DNA of 64,000 bases from Hyphomicrobiales bacterium (GCA_900469965.1 UBZP01000024.1:1-64000), one strand, 5' to 3'; counted from the stretch's first letter, positions 37,923 to 49,207 are shown. Translations and numbers: made by a program. The notes: generated by a model from the letters alone, not told the origin.

Positions 37923-38732
37923 TCAGGCCTTGCCGCGGTTCGGCGAGGAAAGCGCGCGATCGCTGTCCGCGCCGATGAAGTCGAGGATGTGCATGACCGG
38001 AACGCAGTCCGCATACTCCTCGCGAATGGCTGCCGCATTGTTGCGGATCGATCCCTCGCCCTCGAAGATCGCCTTGAAGGCGCGGCGGACGCGATGGATC
38101 GTCGCCTTGTCCATCCCCGACCGCGACATGCCGACGACATTGATGCCGCCGAGGATGCCTGGATTGCCGTTGAGCATGCCGTAGGGAATGACGTCGTAGG
38201 CCACGGCCGAGAGGCCGCCGACGAAGGCATGTCGCCCGACGCGCGCAAACTGGTGCACGGCAGAGCCGCCGCCCAGGATGGCGCGGTCCTCGACCGTCAC
38301 GTGACCGGCCAGCATGACGTTGTTGGACAGGATGATGTTGTTGCCGAGGATGCAGTCGTGGGCGATGTGCGAATAGGCGAGGAACAGGTTGCCGTCGCCG
38401 ACCACGGTCTTGCCGCCGCCGCCGGCGGTGCCGGTGTTCATCGTCACGCCTTCGCGGATGGTATTGCGCTCGCCCACCGTCAGCGTGGTGTCCTCGCCGC
38501 CGTGATGGATGCTCTGCGGGTCACCACCGATAACGGCCGACGGGAAGATGCGCGTGCCGCGGCCAATGGTCGTGCGCCCGGTGACCACGACATGGGTCAG
38601 GAGCTCGACGTCGTCGCCGAGAACGACATGCGGCCCCACATGACAGAAGGGGCCGACAACGACGTTCTCCCCGATCACCGCCCCGTCTTCGACGACGGAC
38701 AGCGGATGGATCCTGGCACTGGCTGCAATCAT
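37923..38732 (-). CDS. lpxA: UDP-N-acetylglucosamine acyltransferase
   Basis: First step of lipid A synthesis: 3-O-acylation of UDP-GlcNAc from hydroxyacyl-ACP. A 269-residue left-handed beta-helix of hexapeptide repeats ([21 protein letters not shown] and onwards). [18 protein letters not shown] contains the catalytic His (AHDC). The C-terminal helical domain follows. It is two bases after fabZ and five before lpxI, a tightly packed operon. Confidence 0.97.
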   Translation of the reverse strand: MIAASARIHPLSVVEDGAVIGENVVVGPFCHVGPHVVLGDDVELLTHVVVTGRTTIGRGTRIFPSAVIGGDPQSIHHGGEDTTLTVGERNTIREGVTMNTGTAGGGGKTVVGDGNLFLAYSHIAHDCILGNNIILSNNVMLAGHVTVEDRAILGGGSAVHQFARVGRHAFVGGLSAVAYDVIPYGMLNGNPGILGGINVVGMSRSGMDKATIHRVRRAFKAIFEGEGSIRNNAAAIREEYADCVPVMHILDFIGADSDRALSSPNRGKA

Positions 38733-38734
38733 GT

Positions 38735-39202
38735 TCAGGCGTCTTCCTTGTTGACGATCATCGCGCCGATATCAGCTTCGGCGACAAGTTGCCCATCAAC
38801 TTTTGCGTCGCAGTGAAACTTCCAGATATTCCCGCGCTGCTTCTGCTTGACGACATGGTACTCGACCCGGTCGCCGGGGATGACCGGCTTGCGGAAACGG
38901 GCGTTGTCGATCGTCATGAAATAGACGAGGTTGGAACCGGAGCCGGTCTTGCGCGCGCAGATCGCGCCCGCGGTCTGGGCCATGCCCTCGATCAGGAGCA
39001 CGCCCGGCATGATCGGCTGTTCCGGAAAATGCCCGGTGAATTGCGGCTCGTTGACCGTCACGTTCTTGATGCCGATCGCCGAATTGTCGCCGTCGATCTC
39101 GATGATCTTGTCCACCAGCAAGAACGGATAGCGGTGCGGCAGGAGCGTCAGGATCTCCTTCAGCTCGGCGATGCCCAGGGCCTCCCTCTTTTCCTCGCTC
39201 AT
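38735..39202 (-). CDS. fabZ: 3-hydroxyacyl-ACP dehydratase FabZ
   Basis: Hot-dog fold dehydratase of fatty acid elongation, 155 residues. [11 protein letters not shown] and [19 protein letters not shown] carry the catalytic His and Glu. Its ATG overlaps the lpxD stop by four bases. Placement between lpxD and lpxA ties hydroxyacyl-ACP supply for lipid A to its competing use in fatty acid synthesis. Confidence 0.97.
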   Translation of the reverse strand: MSEEKREALGIAELKEILTLLPHRYPFLLVDKIIEIDGDNSAIGIKNVTVNEPQFTGHFPEQPIMPGVLLIEGMAQTAGAICARKTGSGSNLVYFMTIDNARFRKPVIPGDRVEYHVVKQKQRGNIWKFHCDAKVDGQLVAEADIGAMIVNKEDA

Positions 39203-40260
39203 TCCTTGTCACCCGTCTTCTTTCGATTGTTTATCCGCATCGTCATTTCGGCCACGTCGCGCAGGAAGTCGCGCATCGGCCGCGCCGGTATCCCGCCATA
39301 GCGCTGGCCGGGGGGAATGTCGGCGACCACGCCGCTCATGGCGGCGATCTGGACGCCGTCGCCGATGGTGATATGGCCGTTCACGCCGGTGGCGCCGCCG
39401 ATCATCACACCGTCGCCGATCGTCGTGCTGCCGGCGATGCCGACCTTGCTGACGATGCCGCAATGGCGGCCGATTCGGACGTTGTGCCCGACCTGCACCT
39501 GGTTGTCGATCTTGGTCCCCTCGCCGATCACGGTATCGTCCATCGTGCCCCGGTCGATCGTCGTATTGGCGCCGATCTCGACGTCGTCCTGGATGATGAC
39601 GCGCCCGATCTGCACGATCTTGATCATCCCGCCCTTCGGCCCCGGGCCATAGCCGAAGCCGTCCTGCCCGATGCAGGCGCCTGGATGAAGGATGACCCGG
39701 TTGCCGATCAGCGCGCACTGGATCCTGGCACCGGCCGAAATCGTACAGTCACGTCCGATCTGCACGCCTGCGGCGATCGTCACGCCCGGGCCGATCCGCG
39801 TACCCTCGCCGATTTCGACATTCGCGCCGATCACCGTCATCGGCTCGACTACGACGCCGGCCTCCAGCCGCGCGGTCGGATCGACATAGGCGAGCGGCGA
39901 GATCCCGGCAGGCTCAGACGTGGTCAGGGCGGGGCGCATCGCACCCGGCTGCAGGATTTCGCCCGCAAGCGCGAAGGCCATGTGTGCCCGCTTCGTCTGC
40001 AGGACGGTGACATGTGCCGGAACGAGCGAAACGAGCGAGGGATCGCAAAGGATGGCGCTGGCCTGGCAGGTCTCGAGCTCGGCCTTCGTCTTGCGCGACA
40101 GGAGGTAGCACAGGTCGCCCTCCTTCGCCCGGTAGACGGGCGATACATTGCGCACCAGCCGCGACCCGGCCGCCGGATCGAGAAGTTCCGCCCCAAGGCG
40201 ATTCGCCAGGTCATCCAGGCGAACGCCCTCGTGAGGCGGAAAGAACCAGTTGTGTTCCAT
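39199..40260 (-). CDS. lpxD: UDP-3-O-(3-hydroxyacyl)glucosamine N-acyltransferase
   Basis: Third step of lipid A synthesis, adding the N-linked hydroxyacyl chain. The 353-residue protein has an N-terminal uridine-binding domain ([19 protein letters not shown]) and a long left-handed beta-helix ([15 protein letters not shown] repeats). [18 protein letters not shown] holds the catalytic His. GGAG upstream serves either ATG 40266 or ATG 40260; the second is chosen for its nine-base spacing and family start. Confidence 0.96.
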   Translation of the reverse strand: MEHNWFFPPHEGVRLDDLANRLGAELLDPAAGSRLVRNVSPVYRAKEGDLCYLLSRKTKAELETCQASAILCDPSLVSLVPAHVTVLQTKRAHMAFALAGEILQPGAMRPALTTSEPAGISPLAYVDPTARLEAGVVVEPMTVIGANVEIGEGTRIGPGVTIAAGVQIGRDCTISAGARIQCALIGNRVILHPGACIGQDGFGYGPGPKGGMIKIVQIGRVIIQDDVEIGANTTIDRGTMDDTVIGEGTKIDNQVQVGHNVRIGRHCGIVSKVGIAGSTTIGDGVMIGGATGVNGHITIGDGVQIAAMSGVVADIPPGQRYGGIPARPMRDFLRDVAEMTMRINNRKKTGDKE

Positions 40261-40310
40261 CAGCATAGACTCCAGAACAGTCCGTTGTCAGCAGTTCTGG
40301 ACTGCGTGGA

Positions 40311-42677
40311 TCAGAAGGTCGACGAGATGCCGAACTTGAACCGCTGCGTTTCGTCGAAGTCTTCCTTCACGACCGGAATCGCGTAGTCGACACGCAGCGG
40401 ACCGAACGGCGAAGACCAGATCAGGCTGGCGCCGACCGATGCACGCCAGGACATGCTCGTACCCTCGACCTCGTCGTCGCCGATGTCGACGTCGTTGCCA
40501 TAGAGCGTGCCGGCGTCGGCGAAGAAGGCGCCGCGGAAGCCGGCGTCACGCGCGACGAAGGGAAGCGGGAAGCTCGTCTCCGCCGAGACCGTGAAATAGG
40601 TCGTACCGCCGATTTCGTCGCCGTTCGCCATGCGCGGACCGATACCGCCGCTCTCGAAGCCGCGAAGGTCGTTCGCGTTGAGCTGGAACTGGTCGAAAAC
40701 GTTCAGCTCGCCGCTGGTCGGGGTCATGTAGCCGGCACCTGCCGACAGCGACCCGATCACGTCGGCATCTTCGAGCAGCGTCTGGAAATAGCGTGCCTTG
40801 CCGTAGATCTTGTAGAAATCGGAGTCGCCGCCGATCCCTGCAAACTCCTGGGTGAAGGTCGCGTAGATGCCTTCACGCGGCAGCTTGCGGTCATCCAGCG
40901 TATCGTAGGTCATCGAATGCGAGATCGACGAACGCACCCAGGGGCTGCCGTCGACAGCATCCCAGTAGGGACGCGACAGCTTGCGGTCTTCCGGATCACG
41001 CGCCAGGTCTTCTTCCTCGTCGACGCCGGTGCTGTAGTCCAACTTGGTGTAGTTGTAGCGCAGCGTCGTCGAGAGGTCCTCGGTGATCGGCGCGGTGACG
41101 CGCAGCGTGAAGCCCTTGTTATCGACGTCGTAGAAGTCTTCGGAATCATCCTGGTTGCTGAAGATGTCGAAGCCCGCAGCCAGACGGTAGCCGAGGAAAT
41201 ACGGCTCGGTGAAGTTGAGGCTGTAGTTTCGCGAATCCGAACCGCCGCCGGCGGCGATGCGGATGTACTGGCCGCGCCCGAGGAAGTTCTTTTCCTCGAT
41301 CGATGCCTCGAGCTTGAAGCCGCCGTCGCTGCCGGTCGTGTAGCCGGCGCCGACGCCGAAGGTACCCGTCGACTGATCCTGCACATCCACGACGAGCACG
41401 ACACGGTCGGGCGCGCTGCCCGGAGCAGTCGTAATGTTGACGGACGAGAAGAAGCCGAGAGCGTCCAGCCGCCGCTTGGCGCTGTTGATGACTTCCTGGT
41501 TGAAGGCGTCGCCTTCGCTGATGTCGAACTCGCGGCGGATGACGAAGTCACGCGTACGGGTGTTGCCGCGGATCTCGATGCGCTCGACATAGGCGCGCTC
41601 GCCCTGGTCGACGAGGTAGTCGACCGCGATCGTGTGGTTTGCGAAGTCGCGGTTGCCGCGCGGAGTGACGCGGGCAAAGGGATAGCCGCGCGCTGCGACG
41701 ACACGCGAGATCTGCGACATCGAGTCCTGAACGTCGTTGGCGCGATAGACGTCGCCGGCGCGCGATTCGACGAGACCCTTCAGCTGCTCGGCATCGACGC
41801 CTTCGACGGTCGATTCGACCGTGACGTCGCCGAACTTGTAGCGCTCGCCTTCCTCGATCGTGAAGGTGATCGTGTACTCGTTCGTGCTCTCGTCGAGAAC
41901 GGCTTCCGAGGAGACGATCTGGAAGTCGGCATAACCGTGGTTGAAGTAGAACTGGCGCAGCGCCTCTTCGTCGGCGCGCAGCTTCATTTCGTCATAGACG
42001 TCCTTGCGCGACAGGAACGACAGCGGGCCGGACTTCTTGGTGTTGACGACCGAGCGCAGGCGACCGTCGCTGTAGGCATTGTTGCCGACGAAGTTGATCG
42101 CGGAGATCTTGGTGCGATCGCCTTCGTTGATGACGAAGGCGAGGTTCACGCGGCCATTGCCGACGTCATAGGTCTGCGTCGTCACGGTCGCATCGCTGCG
42201 GCCGATCGCGGCATAGGCATCCTTGATGGCCTGAATGTCGCTTTCGACGGTCGTCTCGCTGAACGGGCCGAGCGACTGCGAGCGGACGACGCCCGCAAGC
42301 TTCTCGTCCTTGATCTTGCGGTTGCCGTTGAAGACGACCTGATTGATCAGGCGGTTCTCGTCGACGACGACGACGAGCGTGCTGCCGGAAACGCTGATGC
42401 GGACATCGGAGAAATAGCCGGTCGAAAAGAGCCGGCGCACGGAAGCGTCGATATCGGAATTGCTGAAGGTCTTGCCCGGCTGGATCGTGATATTGGAGCG
42501 AACGGTCTCAGCGCTCACACGATCGGCACCACGAACATCGATGCGCTGGATGACAGCGGCTTCTGCGGCACTTACGGCAACGAGCGAGACGGCTGCTCCA
42601 CCAGCCACCACCATGCTCGTGGAAAGGGCAACGGCAGACACCGCGTTCAAAAATCTTGAACCAGCTTTCATTTTCAC
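40311..42677 (-). CDS. bamA: Outer membrane protein assembly factor BamA
   Basis: Central component of the BAM complex that inserts beta-barrels into the outer membrane, 788 residues. A signal peptide is followed by five POTRA domains (about residues 37-420: VIQRIDVRGADRVSAETVRSNI and later YVERIEIRGNTRTRDFVIRREF) and an Omp85 barrel ending in Phe. The first codon is GTG 42677, six bases after AAAGG; ATG 42671 is an alternative. rseP lies 227 bases upstream and lpxD 50 bases downstream. Confidence 0.97.
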   Translation of the reverse strand: MKMKAGSRFLNAVSAVALSTSMVVAGGAAVSLVAVSAAEAAVIQRIDVRGADRVSAETVRSNITIQPGKTFSNSDIDASVRRLFSTGYFSDVRISVSGSTLVVVVDENRLINQVVFNGNRKIKDEKLAGVVRSQSLGPFSETTVESDIQAIKDAYAAIGRSDATVTTQTYDVGNGRVNLAFVINEGDRTKISAINFVGNNAYSDGRLRSVVNTKKSGPLSFLSRKDVYDEMKLRADEEALRQFYFNHGYADFQIVSSEAVLDESTNEYTITFTIEEGERYKFGDVTVESTVEGVDAEQLKGLVESRAGDVYRANDVQDSMSQISRVVAARGYPFARVTPRGNRDFANHTIAVDYLVDQGERAYVERIEIRGNTRTRDFVIRREFDISEGDAFNQEVINSAKRRLDALGFFSSVNITTAPGSAPDRVVLVVDVQDQSTGTFGVGAGYTTGSDGGFKLEASIEEKNFLGRGQYIRIAAGGGSDSRNYSLNFTEPYFLGYRLAAGFDIFSNQDDSEDFYDVDNKGFTLRVTAPITEDLSTTLRYNYTKLDYSTGVDEEEDLARDPEDRKLSRPYWDAVDGSPWVRSSISHSMTYDTLDDRKLPREGIYATFTQEFAGIGGDSDFYKIYGKARYFQTLLEDADVIGSLSAGAGYMTPTSGELNVFDQFQLNANDLRGFESGGIGPRMANGDEIGGTTYFTVSAETSFPLPFVARDAGFRGAFFADAGTLYGNDVDIGDDEVEGTSMSWRASVGASLIWSSPFGPLRVDYAIPVVKEDFDETQRFKFGISSTF

Positions 42678-42903
42678 AACTTACCTTTGTTTCAATGTCC
42701 CGCGGCGAACTCGAAAACCCGACTCCGGTCACGATGCCGTTTTAACCGCTTTTGCCATACAAGCAAGCACGCCCGTTAATTTCTGTTTACTTCGATTCGA
42801 ACCGTGGCCCTAAGGTCACTAAAGCCTTCAAATACAGTAAACAGGACCTTAGCGGCGCCCCTGCCCCGCCCCTGCTTCCGGCACCTGCAATACCCCCGCA
42901 GAC

Positions 42904-44037
42904 TTACCCGAGCCTACCGAAAGTGTCGTTCCAGGTTGCAAACACCGTCAGCATCAGGATCAGCGCCATACCGATACGAAAGGCGATCTCCTGCGTCCTC
43001 GGGCCGACGGGCCGTCCGCGAAGGGCTTCAACCGCATAGAACATCAAGTGCCCCCCATCAAGTACCGGAACGGGCATTAGGTTCAAAAGTCCAATGGAAA
43101 CAGACAGAACGGCCGCAAGTTGCAGCAGTGCGGCAACACCGAGGGTCGCCATCTGCCCCGAGGCCTGCGCCACCCGGATCGGTCCGCCGATCTGATCGGC
43201 CTTCATGCGGCCGGTGACGACGTTCGCCAGATAGTCGAACGTGCCGGTGACGATGTACCAGCTCTGCAGCGCACCCTGCCCGATCGCCTGCAGCGGGCTG
43301 TATTCCACCACGCGGAAATTGCCGATCGCCTCGGTCGTCACGATCCCGATGACGCCGACCTCCATCTTGTTGCCGAACTGGTCGGACAGTTCCGTCCGCT
43401 GCGGCACCATGCGCAGGTCGCGCTCCTCGCCGTTGCGCCGGATCGTGACGACGATCGGCACTTCCGGGCGCACACTCACATAGCGGCGGACGTCGTCGAA
43501 GGTACGCACCGCAGTCCCGTCGATGGAGACGAGCAGGTCTCCCGGCAGGATGCCGGCGGCCGCAGCCGCGCTCGATTCGCGAACCTCGGCGACCACCGGA
43601 TCGGCCACCTGCCGGCCGTAGATCGCAAACGTCACGCTGAAGATCGCAATCGCCAGCACGAAGTTGGCGATCGGTCCGGCGGCAACCGTGACCGCACGCT
43701 TCCACAGCGCAGCCCCCAGGAACGTCCGCGAGCGCTCCTCCTCGCTCAGGTTCCCCAGCTTGCCGTAGTCCGGCGTAGAGGCGGCATCCTCGTCGCCGTG
43801 GAACTTGACGTAGCCGCCGAGCGGAATCGCGCAGAGTTTCCAGCGCGTCCCGTGACGGTCGTTGAAGCCGGCGATCTCGGGCCCGAACCCGACGGAAAAG
43901 GCGGTGATCCCGATGCCGCACCAGCGCCCGGCGAGATAGTGGCCCATTTCGTGGATGAAGACGATCAGGGTCAGGACGACCAGGAAGGGAATAATCGTCC
44001 CGGTGACGAGGCCGAACGCTTGCTGCAACAGTTCCAT
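42904..44037 (-). CDS. rseP: RIP metalloprotease RseP (site-2 protease)
   Basis: Intramembrane zinc protease that cleaves membrane-bound regulators such as anti-sigma factors, 377 residues. H-E-M-G-H lies in IVFIHEMGHYLAGR near residue 29, and the third ligand in LLNLMPVPVLDGGHL near residue 330. One PDZ domain is visible (ESSAAAAAGILPGDLLVSIDG), against two in E. coli RseP. The Caulobacter orthologue MmpA has the same layout. It lies between cdsA and bamA. Confidence 0.96.
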   Translation of the reverse strand: MELLQQAFGLVTGTIIPFLVVLTLIVFIHEMGHYLAGRWCGIGITAFSVGFGPEIAGFNDRHGTRWKLCAIPLGGYVKFHGDEDAASTPDYGKLGNLSEEERSRTFLGAALWKRAVTVAAGPIANFVLAIAIFSVTFAIYGRQVADPVVAEVRESSAAAAAGILPGDLLVSIDGTAVRTFDDVRRYVSVRPEVPIVVTIRRNGEERDLRMVPQRTELSDQFGNKMEVGVIGIVTTEAIGNFRVVEYSPLQAIGQGALQSWYIVTGTFDYLANVVTGRMKADQIGGPIRVAQASGQMATLGVAALLQLAAVLSVSIGLLNLMPVPVLDGGHLMFYAVEALRGRPVGPRTQEIAFRIGMALILMLTVFATWNDTFGRLG

Positions 44038-44067
44038 ATCTGCGATGGACTCCCTGGAAGGCTGGCG

Positions 44068-44901
44068 TCAAAGGCCAAGAAGAAACGCGCCCGTCGATGC
44101 GGACTGCTGCCCCGACAACATTGCCGCCAGACTCAGCAGAAACGCCGCGAAACAGGCGAAAACAAGACCGTCGACCCGATCCATGACACCACCGTGACCG
44201 GGGATCAGGTGGCTGGAATCCTTGACGCCGAAGCGGCGCTTGATGAAGGATTCGAACAGGTCCCCCACCTGGCTGAAGACCGACAGGATGAAGGCGATCA
44301 GCGGGATCCACACCCCGACCTTCGGGAAGAAGCAGAGATAGAGCACGCTGCCCGCGATGACGGCCGAAATGGTTCCTCCGATCGCACCGGACCAGGTCTT
44401 GCCCGGCGAGATCGGCGGGGCGAGCTTCGGACCGCCGATCGCCCGGCCGACGAAATAGGCCAGGATGTCGGTCGCCCAGACGACCGCAAAGACGAACAGC
44501 ATCGCGATCAGGCCGGTCGCGTCGTCGGCGCGGATGGCGGCGAGCGAAAGGGCGGTCAGCCCCGCATAGGCGATGCCGCCTGCAAGCCAGAGGCTCCGCT
44601 TGAACGCCATCGCATGGATGGCCGACAGCACCACCGCGCCGGCAAGGGTCACGAGCGCCAGTTCCTCCTCGACGAACACCACCATGGCGGCGACCGCTAC
44701 CGTTGCGGCCCAGCCGAACGCGTTGCCCCGCACGTCGACCTCGCCGAGGCGGGTGATCGTCGACCACTCATAATAGACCAGGAGGGCGATCAGGGCCGCC
44801 AACAGCCGGAACGGCAGGCCGCCTGCCCAGGTGGCGGCGAGAACGACGGCAGCGAGGACCAGGCCTGAGACGATGCGAAGCCGCAGCTCGGTGCTCATCA
44901 C
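44068..44901 (-). CDS. cdsA: Phosphatidate cytidylyltransferase
   Basis: Makes CDP-diacylglycerol from phosphatidate and CTP, the branch point of phospholipid synthesis. A 277-residue membrane protein with about seven to eight helices; the signature is near the C terminus ([29 protein letters not shown]). The start is GTG 44901 or ATG 44898; both overlap the uppS stop. Confidence 0.96.
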   Translation of the reverse strand: MMSTELRLRIVSGLVLAAVVLAATWAGGLPFRLLAALIALLVYYEWSTITRLGEVDVRGNAFGWAATVAVAAMVVFVEEELALVTLAGAVVLSAIHAMAFKRSLWLAGGIAYAGLTALSLAAIRADDATGLIAMLFVFAVVWATDILAYFVGRAIGGPKLAPPISPGKTWSGAIGGTISAVIAGSVLYLCFFPKVGVWIPLIAFILSVFSQVGDLFESFIKRRFGVKDSSHLIPGHGGVMDRVDGLVFACFAAFLLSLAAMLSGQQSASTGAFLLGL

Positions 44902-45641
44902 GAGCCCACTGCCAGTGTCGGCGCCGGCACGCCGCCGAAGCGACGCTCACGACCGGCATAGTTCGCCAGCGCCTGCAGGAATGTCGCCCGCGAAAAGTCC
45001 GGCCAGAACTCGGGCACGAACATGAGCTCGGCATAAGCCGCCTGCCAGAGCAGGAAGTTCGACAGGCGCTCCTCCCCGCTGGTGCGGATGATCAGGTCCG
45101 GATCGGGAATGCCGGCGGTGTCGAGCCGCGCACTGATCATCTCCGGCGTGACCTGCCCGGGGTGGACAAGCCCGATCGAGACGTCAGCCGCAATCGAGCG
45201 CATCGCCCGGGCGATCTCGTCGCGGGCGCCGTAGTTGAAGGCGATCACCAGCGTGATCGCCGTATTGTCCCGCGTCTTCTCCTCCGCCTCCAGCAACAGC
45301 GGCAGGATGTCGTCGCGCAGGTTGGAGCGGTCGCCGATGACCCGGATCCGCACGTTTTCCTTGTGCAGCGTCGCAAGGTCGCGGCGGATGAAAGTCTTCA
45401 GGAGCCCCATGAGGTCGGAGACCTCGCTCTCCGGCCGGCTCCAGTTCTCGGACGAAAAGGCAAAGAGCGTGAGGTAGGCCACGCCCGCATCGGCGGCGGT
45501 GCGGACCGCCTCGCGGACGGCCTCCACCCCCTTGCGATGTCCCATGCTGCGCGGCAGGCCGCGAACATTGGCCCAGCGCCCGTTGCCGTCCATGATGATG
45601 GCAACGTGGTGGGGAATGTTCTTCAAAGCGTGATGGGTCAT
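44898..45641 (-). CDS. uppS: Undecaprenyl diphosphate synthase (cis-prenyltransferase)
   Basis: Elongates farnesyl diphosphate to the C55 carrier for peptidoglycan and O-antigen, 247 residues. [20 protein letters not shown] near residue 12 carries the catalytic Asp and phosphate-binding Arg. [28 protein letters not shown] and [14 protein letters not shown] are the other conserved regions. ATG 45641 ([12 protein letters not shown]) matches family starts. Coupled to cdsA. Confidence 0.97.
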   Translation of the reverse strand: MTHHALKNIPHHVAIIMDGNGRWANVRGLPRSMGHRKGVEAVREAVRTAADAGVAYLTLFAFSSENWSRPESEVSDLMGLLKTFIRRDLATLHKENVRIRVIGDRSNLRDDILPLLLEAEEKTRDNTAITLVIAFNYGARDEIARAMRSIAADVSIGLVHPGQVTPEMISARLDTAGIPDPDLIIRTSGEERLSNFLLWQAAYAELMFVPEFWPDFSRATFLQALANYAGRERRFGGVPAPTLAVGS

Positions 45642-45684
45642 CGACGATCCGTGTAAGAGGACGGGAAACCGGACAGGGCTGCGC

Positions 45685-46245
45685 TCAGACCTGCATGATT
45701 TCCTTTTCCTTCTCGGCAAGCAAGCGATCGACTTCGGAAATCATGTCGTCCGTCATCTTTTGAACTTTTTCGGACTGGCTGCGGCTGATGTCCTGGCCGA
45801 TATCGCCATCCTTCTCGGCTTTTTTCAGGTCGTCCATGCCGTCGCGGCGCACGTGCCGGATCGCCACCTTGCCCTTCTCGGCATAGTCGTGGGCGATCTT
45901 GACGAGCGAACGGCGGCGCTCCTCGTTCAGTTCCGGCAGAGGAATGCGCAGGTTCTGGCCATCGACGATGGGGTTCAACCCGAGATTGGATTCGCGGATC
46001 GCGCGATCGACCGCGCCGACCATCTGCTTGTCCCAGACCGAGACAGCCAGCATGCGCGGCTCGGGCACGGTGATGTTGGCAACCTGGTTCAGCGGCATCC
46101 GCGATCCATAGGCCTCCACCGTCACCGGGTCGAGGACGTTGGCCGAGGCGCGGCCGGTGCGCAGCGAAGCGATATCGTGCTTGAACGCGGAAACGGCACC
46201 ATCCATGCGGCGCTTCAGTTCCTTCAGATCAACACCTTCACTCAT
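45685..46245 (-). CDS. frr: Ribosome recycling factor
   Basis: Splits post-termination ribosomes together with EF-G, 186 residues, the family length. [21 protein letters not shown] and the C-terminal helix [16 protein letters not shown] are diagnostic. GGGAG precedes the ATG. It lies between pyrH and uppS in the standard order. Confidence 0.98.
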   Translation of the reverse strand: MSEGVDLKELKRRMDGAVSAFKHDIASLRTGRASANVLDPVTVEAYGSRMPLNQVANITVPEPRMLAVSVWDKQMVGAVDRAIRESNLGLNPIVDGQNLRIPLPELNEERRRSLVKIAHDYAEKGKVAIRHVRRDGMDDLKKAEKDGDIGQDISRSQSEKVQKMTDDMISEVDRLLAEKEKEIMQV

Positions 46246-46298
46246 AGCTTGGAACTCCCGTTATAGGAAAACGGCGGGTCTTGTGCGCCGCTTCGGAA

Positions 46299-47021
46299 TC
46301 AATTGTCGGATACGATGGTCCCGCGGCCGCCGCCGGTCAATATTTGTGCAAAACCGCCCTTCTCGTGAATGGAGAAGACGACGATCGGAATCGCGTTCTC
46401 GCGGGCGAGCGCCACGGCGGCGATGTCCATCACGGCCAGCCCCCGCTCCAGCACTTCCTTGTGCGTCAGGCGGTCGAAGCGGGTCGCATCGGGGAACTTC
46501 TTCGGGTCCGCCGAATAGATGCCGTCTACCTGCGTGCCCTTGAAGATCGCCTCGGCCCCGATTTCGGCGGCACGGAGGGCTGCGGCGGAATCGGTGGTGA
46601 AGAACGGATTGCCGGTGCCGCCGGCGAAGATCACCACGCGGCCGGCCGCGAGGTGGGCGAGCGTGGCGCGCTGCGAGAAGCTCTCGCAGATTTCCGGCAT
46701 GGCGATGGCGGAGAGGACGACGGTGTCGATGTCGAGCTTGCGCAGCGAGGTGGCGAGCGCCAGCGCGTTGATGACGGTCGCGAGCATGCCCATGTGGTCG
46801 CCGGTGACGCGATCACCGCCCTTGGAGGCGACTGCGACGCCGCGGAAGATGTTGCCGCCGCCGACGACGACACCCACCTCGACCCCCAGCGACCGCGCCT
46901 CGGCGATATCCGAGGCAATGCGGTCGGCGACGGCAACGTCGATGCCGAAGCCCTGCGACCCCATCAATGCCTCGCCCGAGGCCTTCAGCAGAACGCGTTT
47001 GTAGATCGGATTGGCGGACAT
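46299..47021 (-). CDS. pyrH: UMP kinase
   Basis: Hexameric bacterial UMP kinase of the amino acid kinase family, 240 residues. KRVLLKASGEALMG at the N terminus, VGVVVGGGNIFRG, and GTGNPFFTTDSAAALRA are signatures; the last binds the nucleotides. Usually activated by GTP and inhibited by UTP. In the tsf-pyrH-frr order. Confidence 0.98.
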   Translation of the reverse strand: MSANPIYKRVLLKASGEALMGSQGFGIDVAVADRIASDIAEARSLGVEVGVVVGGGNIFRGVAVASKGGDRVTGDHMGMLATVINALALATSLRKLDIDTVVLSAIAMPEICESFSQRATLAHLAAGRVVIFAGGTGNPFFTTDSAAALRAAEIGAEAIFKGTQVDGIYSADPKKFPDATRFDRLTHKEVLERGLAVMDIAAVALARENAIPIVVFSIHEKGGFAQILTGGGRGTIVSDN

Positions 47022-47209
47022 TGGCGCTCCTGGTGGTTGGACTGGACGTCGCGGCGAGACGAATGCGGCATTACCGGCGCTCGCGCGGCAGCGCGCGAGA
47101 CAGCTTGGGCCTCGCCGTGAGCCGGATACACGAAGGGCACCGCGTTGTCACGCGATGCCCTGTTTCTTTTCCAAAGTCCGTGGTCTTTTCCCAAATCGGG
47201 TAAAGAAAA

Positions 47210-48133
47210 TCAGCCCTTGGCGACGGCAGCCACTTCGGCTGCGAAATCGCTCTCTTCCTTCTCGACGCCTTCACCGAGCAGGAGGCGGGCCATGCCGGTG
47301 ACTTCGATCGGCGCGCCGGCGAGCTTCTCGGCATCCTTGATGGCCTGGCCGACCGTGATCTCCGGGTTCATGACGAAGGCCTGCGACAGCAGGGCGACTT
47401 CCTCGAAGAACTTGCGCATGCGGCCTTCGACCATCTTCTCGATGATGTTGTCCGGCTTGCCGGAAGCGCGCGACTGCTCGATGAAGACGTTGCGTTCGCG
47501 CTCGGCGACAGCCGGATCGACTTCCTCGGCGCGAATGGCGAGCGGGTTGGTGGCAGCGATGTGCATGGCGACCTGGCGGCCGACCGAATAGAGCACTTCC
47601 TTGTCGCCGATCGACTTCAGCGCGACGAGAACGCCGAGCTTGCCGATGCCGTCGCCGGCCGCGTTGTGGATGTAGGTGGCAACGACGCCGTCCTCGACCT
47701 TCAGCAGAGCGGAGCGACGCAGCGTCATGTTCTCGCCGATCGTCGCGATCGCGTCCTTGATCGAGTCTTCGACGCTCTTGCCGGTCGCCGGATAGGTCGC
47801 CTTGGAGATCGCCTCGACGCTGCCGTCGGTGGTCAACGCGACGTTGGCGACGCCGCGGACGAGTTCCTGGAAGGCCTCGTTGCGGGCGACGAAGTCGGTT
47901 TCGGAGTTGATCTCGACGGCAACGGCCTTGACGCCGCCGCTGACGATGCCGATCAGGCCTTCAGCTGCGGTGCGGCCGGACTTCTTGTCGGCCTTGGCGA
48001 TGCCCTTGGCGCGCAGCCAGTCGATCGCGGCCTCCATGTCGCCATTGGTCTCGTTGAGAGCCTTCTTGCAATCCATCATGCCTGCGCCGGACTTTTCGCG
48101 CAGTTCCTTCACCATTGCTGCAGTGATTTCCAT
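47210..48133 (-). CDS. tsf: Elongation factor Ts
   Basis: Guanine nucleotide exchange factor for EF-Tu, 307 residues. The N-terminal UBA-like domain ([19 protein letters not shown]) and [17 protein letters not shown] of the core are clear. ATG 48133 has GAGGCGAG upstream; an in-frame upstream start would add 26 residues. It is 309 bases after rpsB, with hairpins between them. Confidence 0.98.
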   Translation of the reverse strand: MEITAAMVKELREKSGAGMMDCKKALNETNGDMEAAIDWLRAKGIAKADKKSGRTAAEGLIGIVSGGVKAVAVEINSETDFVARNEAFQELVRGVANVALTTDGSVEAISKATYPATGKSVEDSIKDAIATIGENMTLRRSALLKVEDGVVATYIHNAAGDGIGKLGVLVALKSIGDKEVLYSVGRQVAMHIAATNPLAIRAEEVDPAVAERERNVFIEQSRASGKPDNIIEKMVEGRMRKFFEEVALLSQAFVMNPEITVGQAIKDAEKLAGAPIEVTGMARLLLGEGVEKEESDFAAEVAAVAKG

Positions 48134-48344
48134 CGTCTCGCCTCTTTGCGGGTTCTGCGCCTCGCCTGGCGGAAACCGGAGGGCTCCCGCACGGCTGTTG
48201 CGCGATTTCATTTGTTCGGCAGCACTCTCGCGGCGCCCTTGGGACGCGCAGCGCGTGCGGCAGCCAATCCACCGTGCGCATGACAGGGTGATGACGGATC
48301 AAGACCCTCGCGCCTCATGATCGCGCGCATTGCGCGCTGATCTG

Positions 48345-48435
48345 TGGCAAAACGGACAAGGCCGCTCGGTCCCCCTTGGAGGCAAACGGCCTTGTCCAGA
48401 TCCTTCAACGGGCGCGGTCCTTACGAGCCGCGCCC
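48345..48435 (-). terminator. Hairpins between rpsB and tsf (partial terminator or attenuator)
   Basis: Two stems downstream of rpsB on the minus strand: an 8-bp GC stem (48435-48428 with 48417-48410) directly after the stop, and an 11-bp stem (48397-48387 with 48364-48354) followed by GTTTTG. They fill part of the 309-base gap 48134-48442, which has no gene. They may reduce read-through into tsf. Confidence 0.65.
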
Positions 48436-48442
48436 TGCCTTA

Positions 48443-49207
48443 TCAGGCCTGGGCGTCGTCCAGGGTCGGCTCGGCCGGAGCTTCCACGGCTGCGCCGAGG
48501 TCACGACCGGAAGAGCTCTGCTGGCGGGCGATGCCGTCGATGGCGGCGCGTGCAACCAGGTCGCAGTACAGCGCGATCGCGCGCGAAGCGTCGTCGTTGC
48601 CCGGGATCGGGAAGTCGATCGGATCCGGATCGCAGTTCGAATCGATGATGGCGACGACCGGGATGCCGAGACGCTTGGCTTCCTGGATGGCGATCGACTC
48701 CTTGTTGGTGTCGATGATGAACATCAGGTCCGGCGTGCCGCCCATGTCCTTGATGCCGCCGAGCGCCTTGTCGAGCTTCTCGCGTTCGCGCTCGAGGTTC
48801 AGGCGCTCCTTCTTGGTGAAGCCGGAGGCTTCGGAGGCCAGGATCTCGTCGAGCTTGCGCAGGCGCTGGATCGAGTTGGAGATCGTCTTCCAGTTCGTCA
48901 GCATGCCGCCGAGCCAGCGGGCGTTGACGTAGTACTGGGCCGAACGCTTGGCGGCGTCGGCGATGATTTCCGAAGCCTGGCGCTTGGTGCCGACGAAGAG
49001 AACGCGGCCACCGCCGGCGACGGTGTCGCTGACGACCTGCAGCGCGCGGTGCAACAGCGGCACGGTCTGCGCGAGGTCGATGATGTGGACGTTGCTACGA
49101 TCGCCGAAGATGTACGGCTTCATCTTCGGGTTCCAGCGATGGGTCTGGTGGCCGAAGTGAACACCAGCTTCCAGAAGCTGGCGCATGCTGAAATCAGGCA
49201 ATGCCAT
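48443..49207 (-). CDS. rpsB: 30S ribosomal protein S2
   Basis: Small-subunit protein S2, 254 residues. [20 protein letters not shown] near residue 9 and [25 protein letters not shown] near residue 158 are universal signatures. ATG 49207 ([10 protein letters not shown]) is preceded by a purine run (GGAGAAAAA); a longer frame upstream is spurious. It heads the minus-strand supercluster, so the supercluster promoter should lie in 49208-49398. Confidence 0.98.
   Translation of the reverse strand: MALPDFSMRQLLEAGVHFGHQTHRWNPKMKPYIFGDRSNVHIIDLAQTVPLLHRALQVVSDTVAGGGRVLFVGTKRQASEIIADAAKRSAQYYVNARWLGGMLTNWKTISNSIQRLRKLDEILASEASGFTKKERLNLEREREKLDKALGGIKDMGGTPDLMFIIDTNKESIAIQEAKRLGIPVVAIIDSNCDPDPIDFPIPGNDDASRAIALYCDLVARAAIDGIARQQSSSGRDLGAAVEAPAEPTLDDAQA

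Noticed and set aside
40917-42659. 580-residue open frame antisense to bamA
   Set aside because: Composition of a reverse-frame shadow; bamA is well supported.
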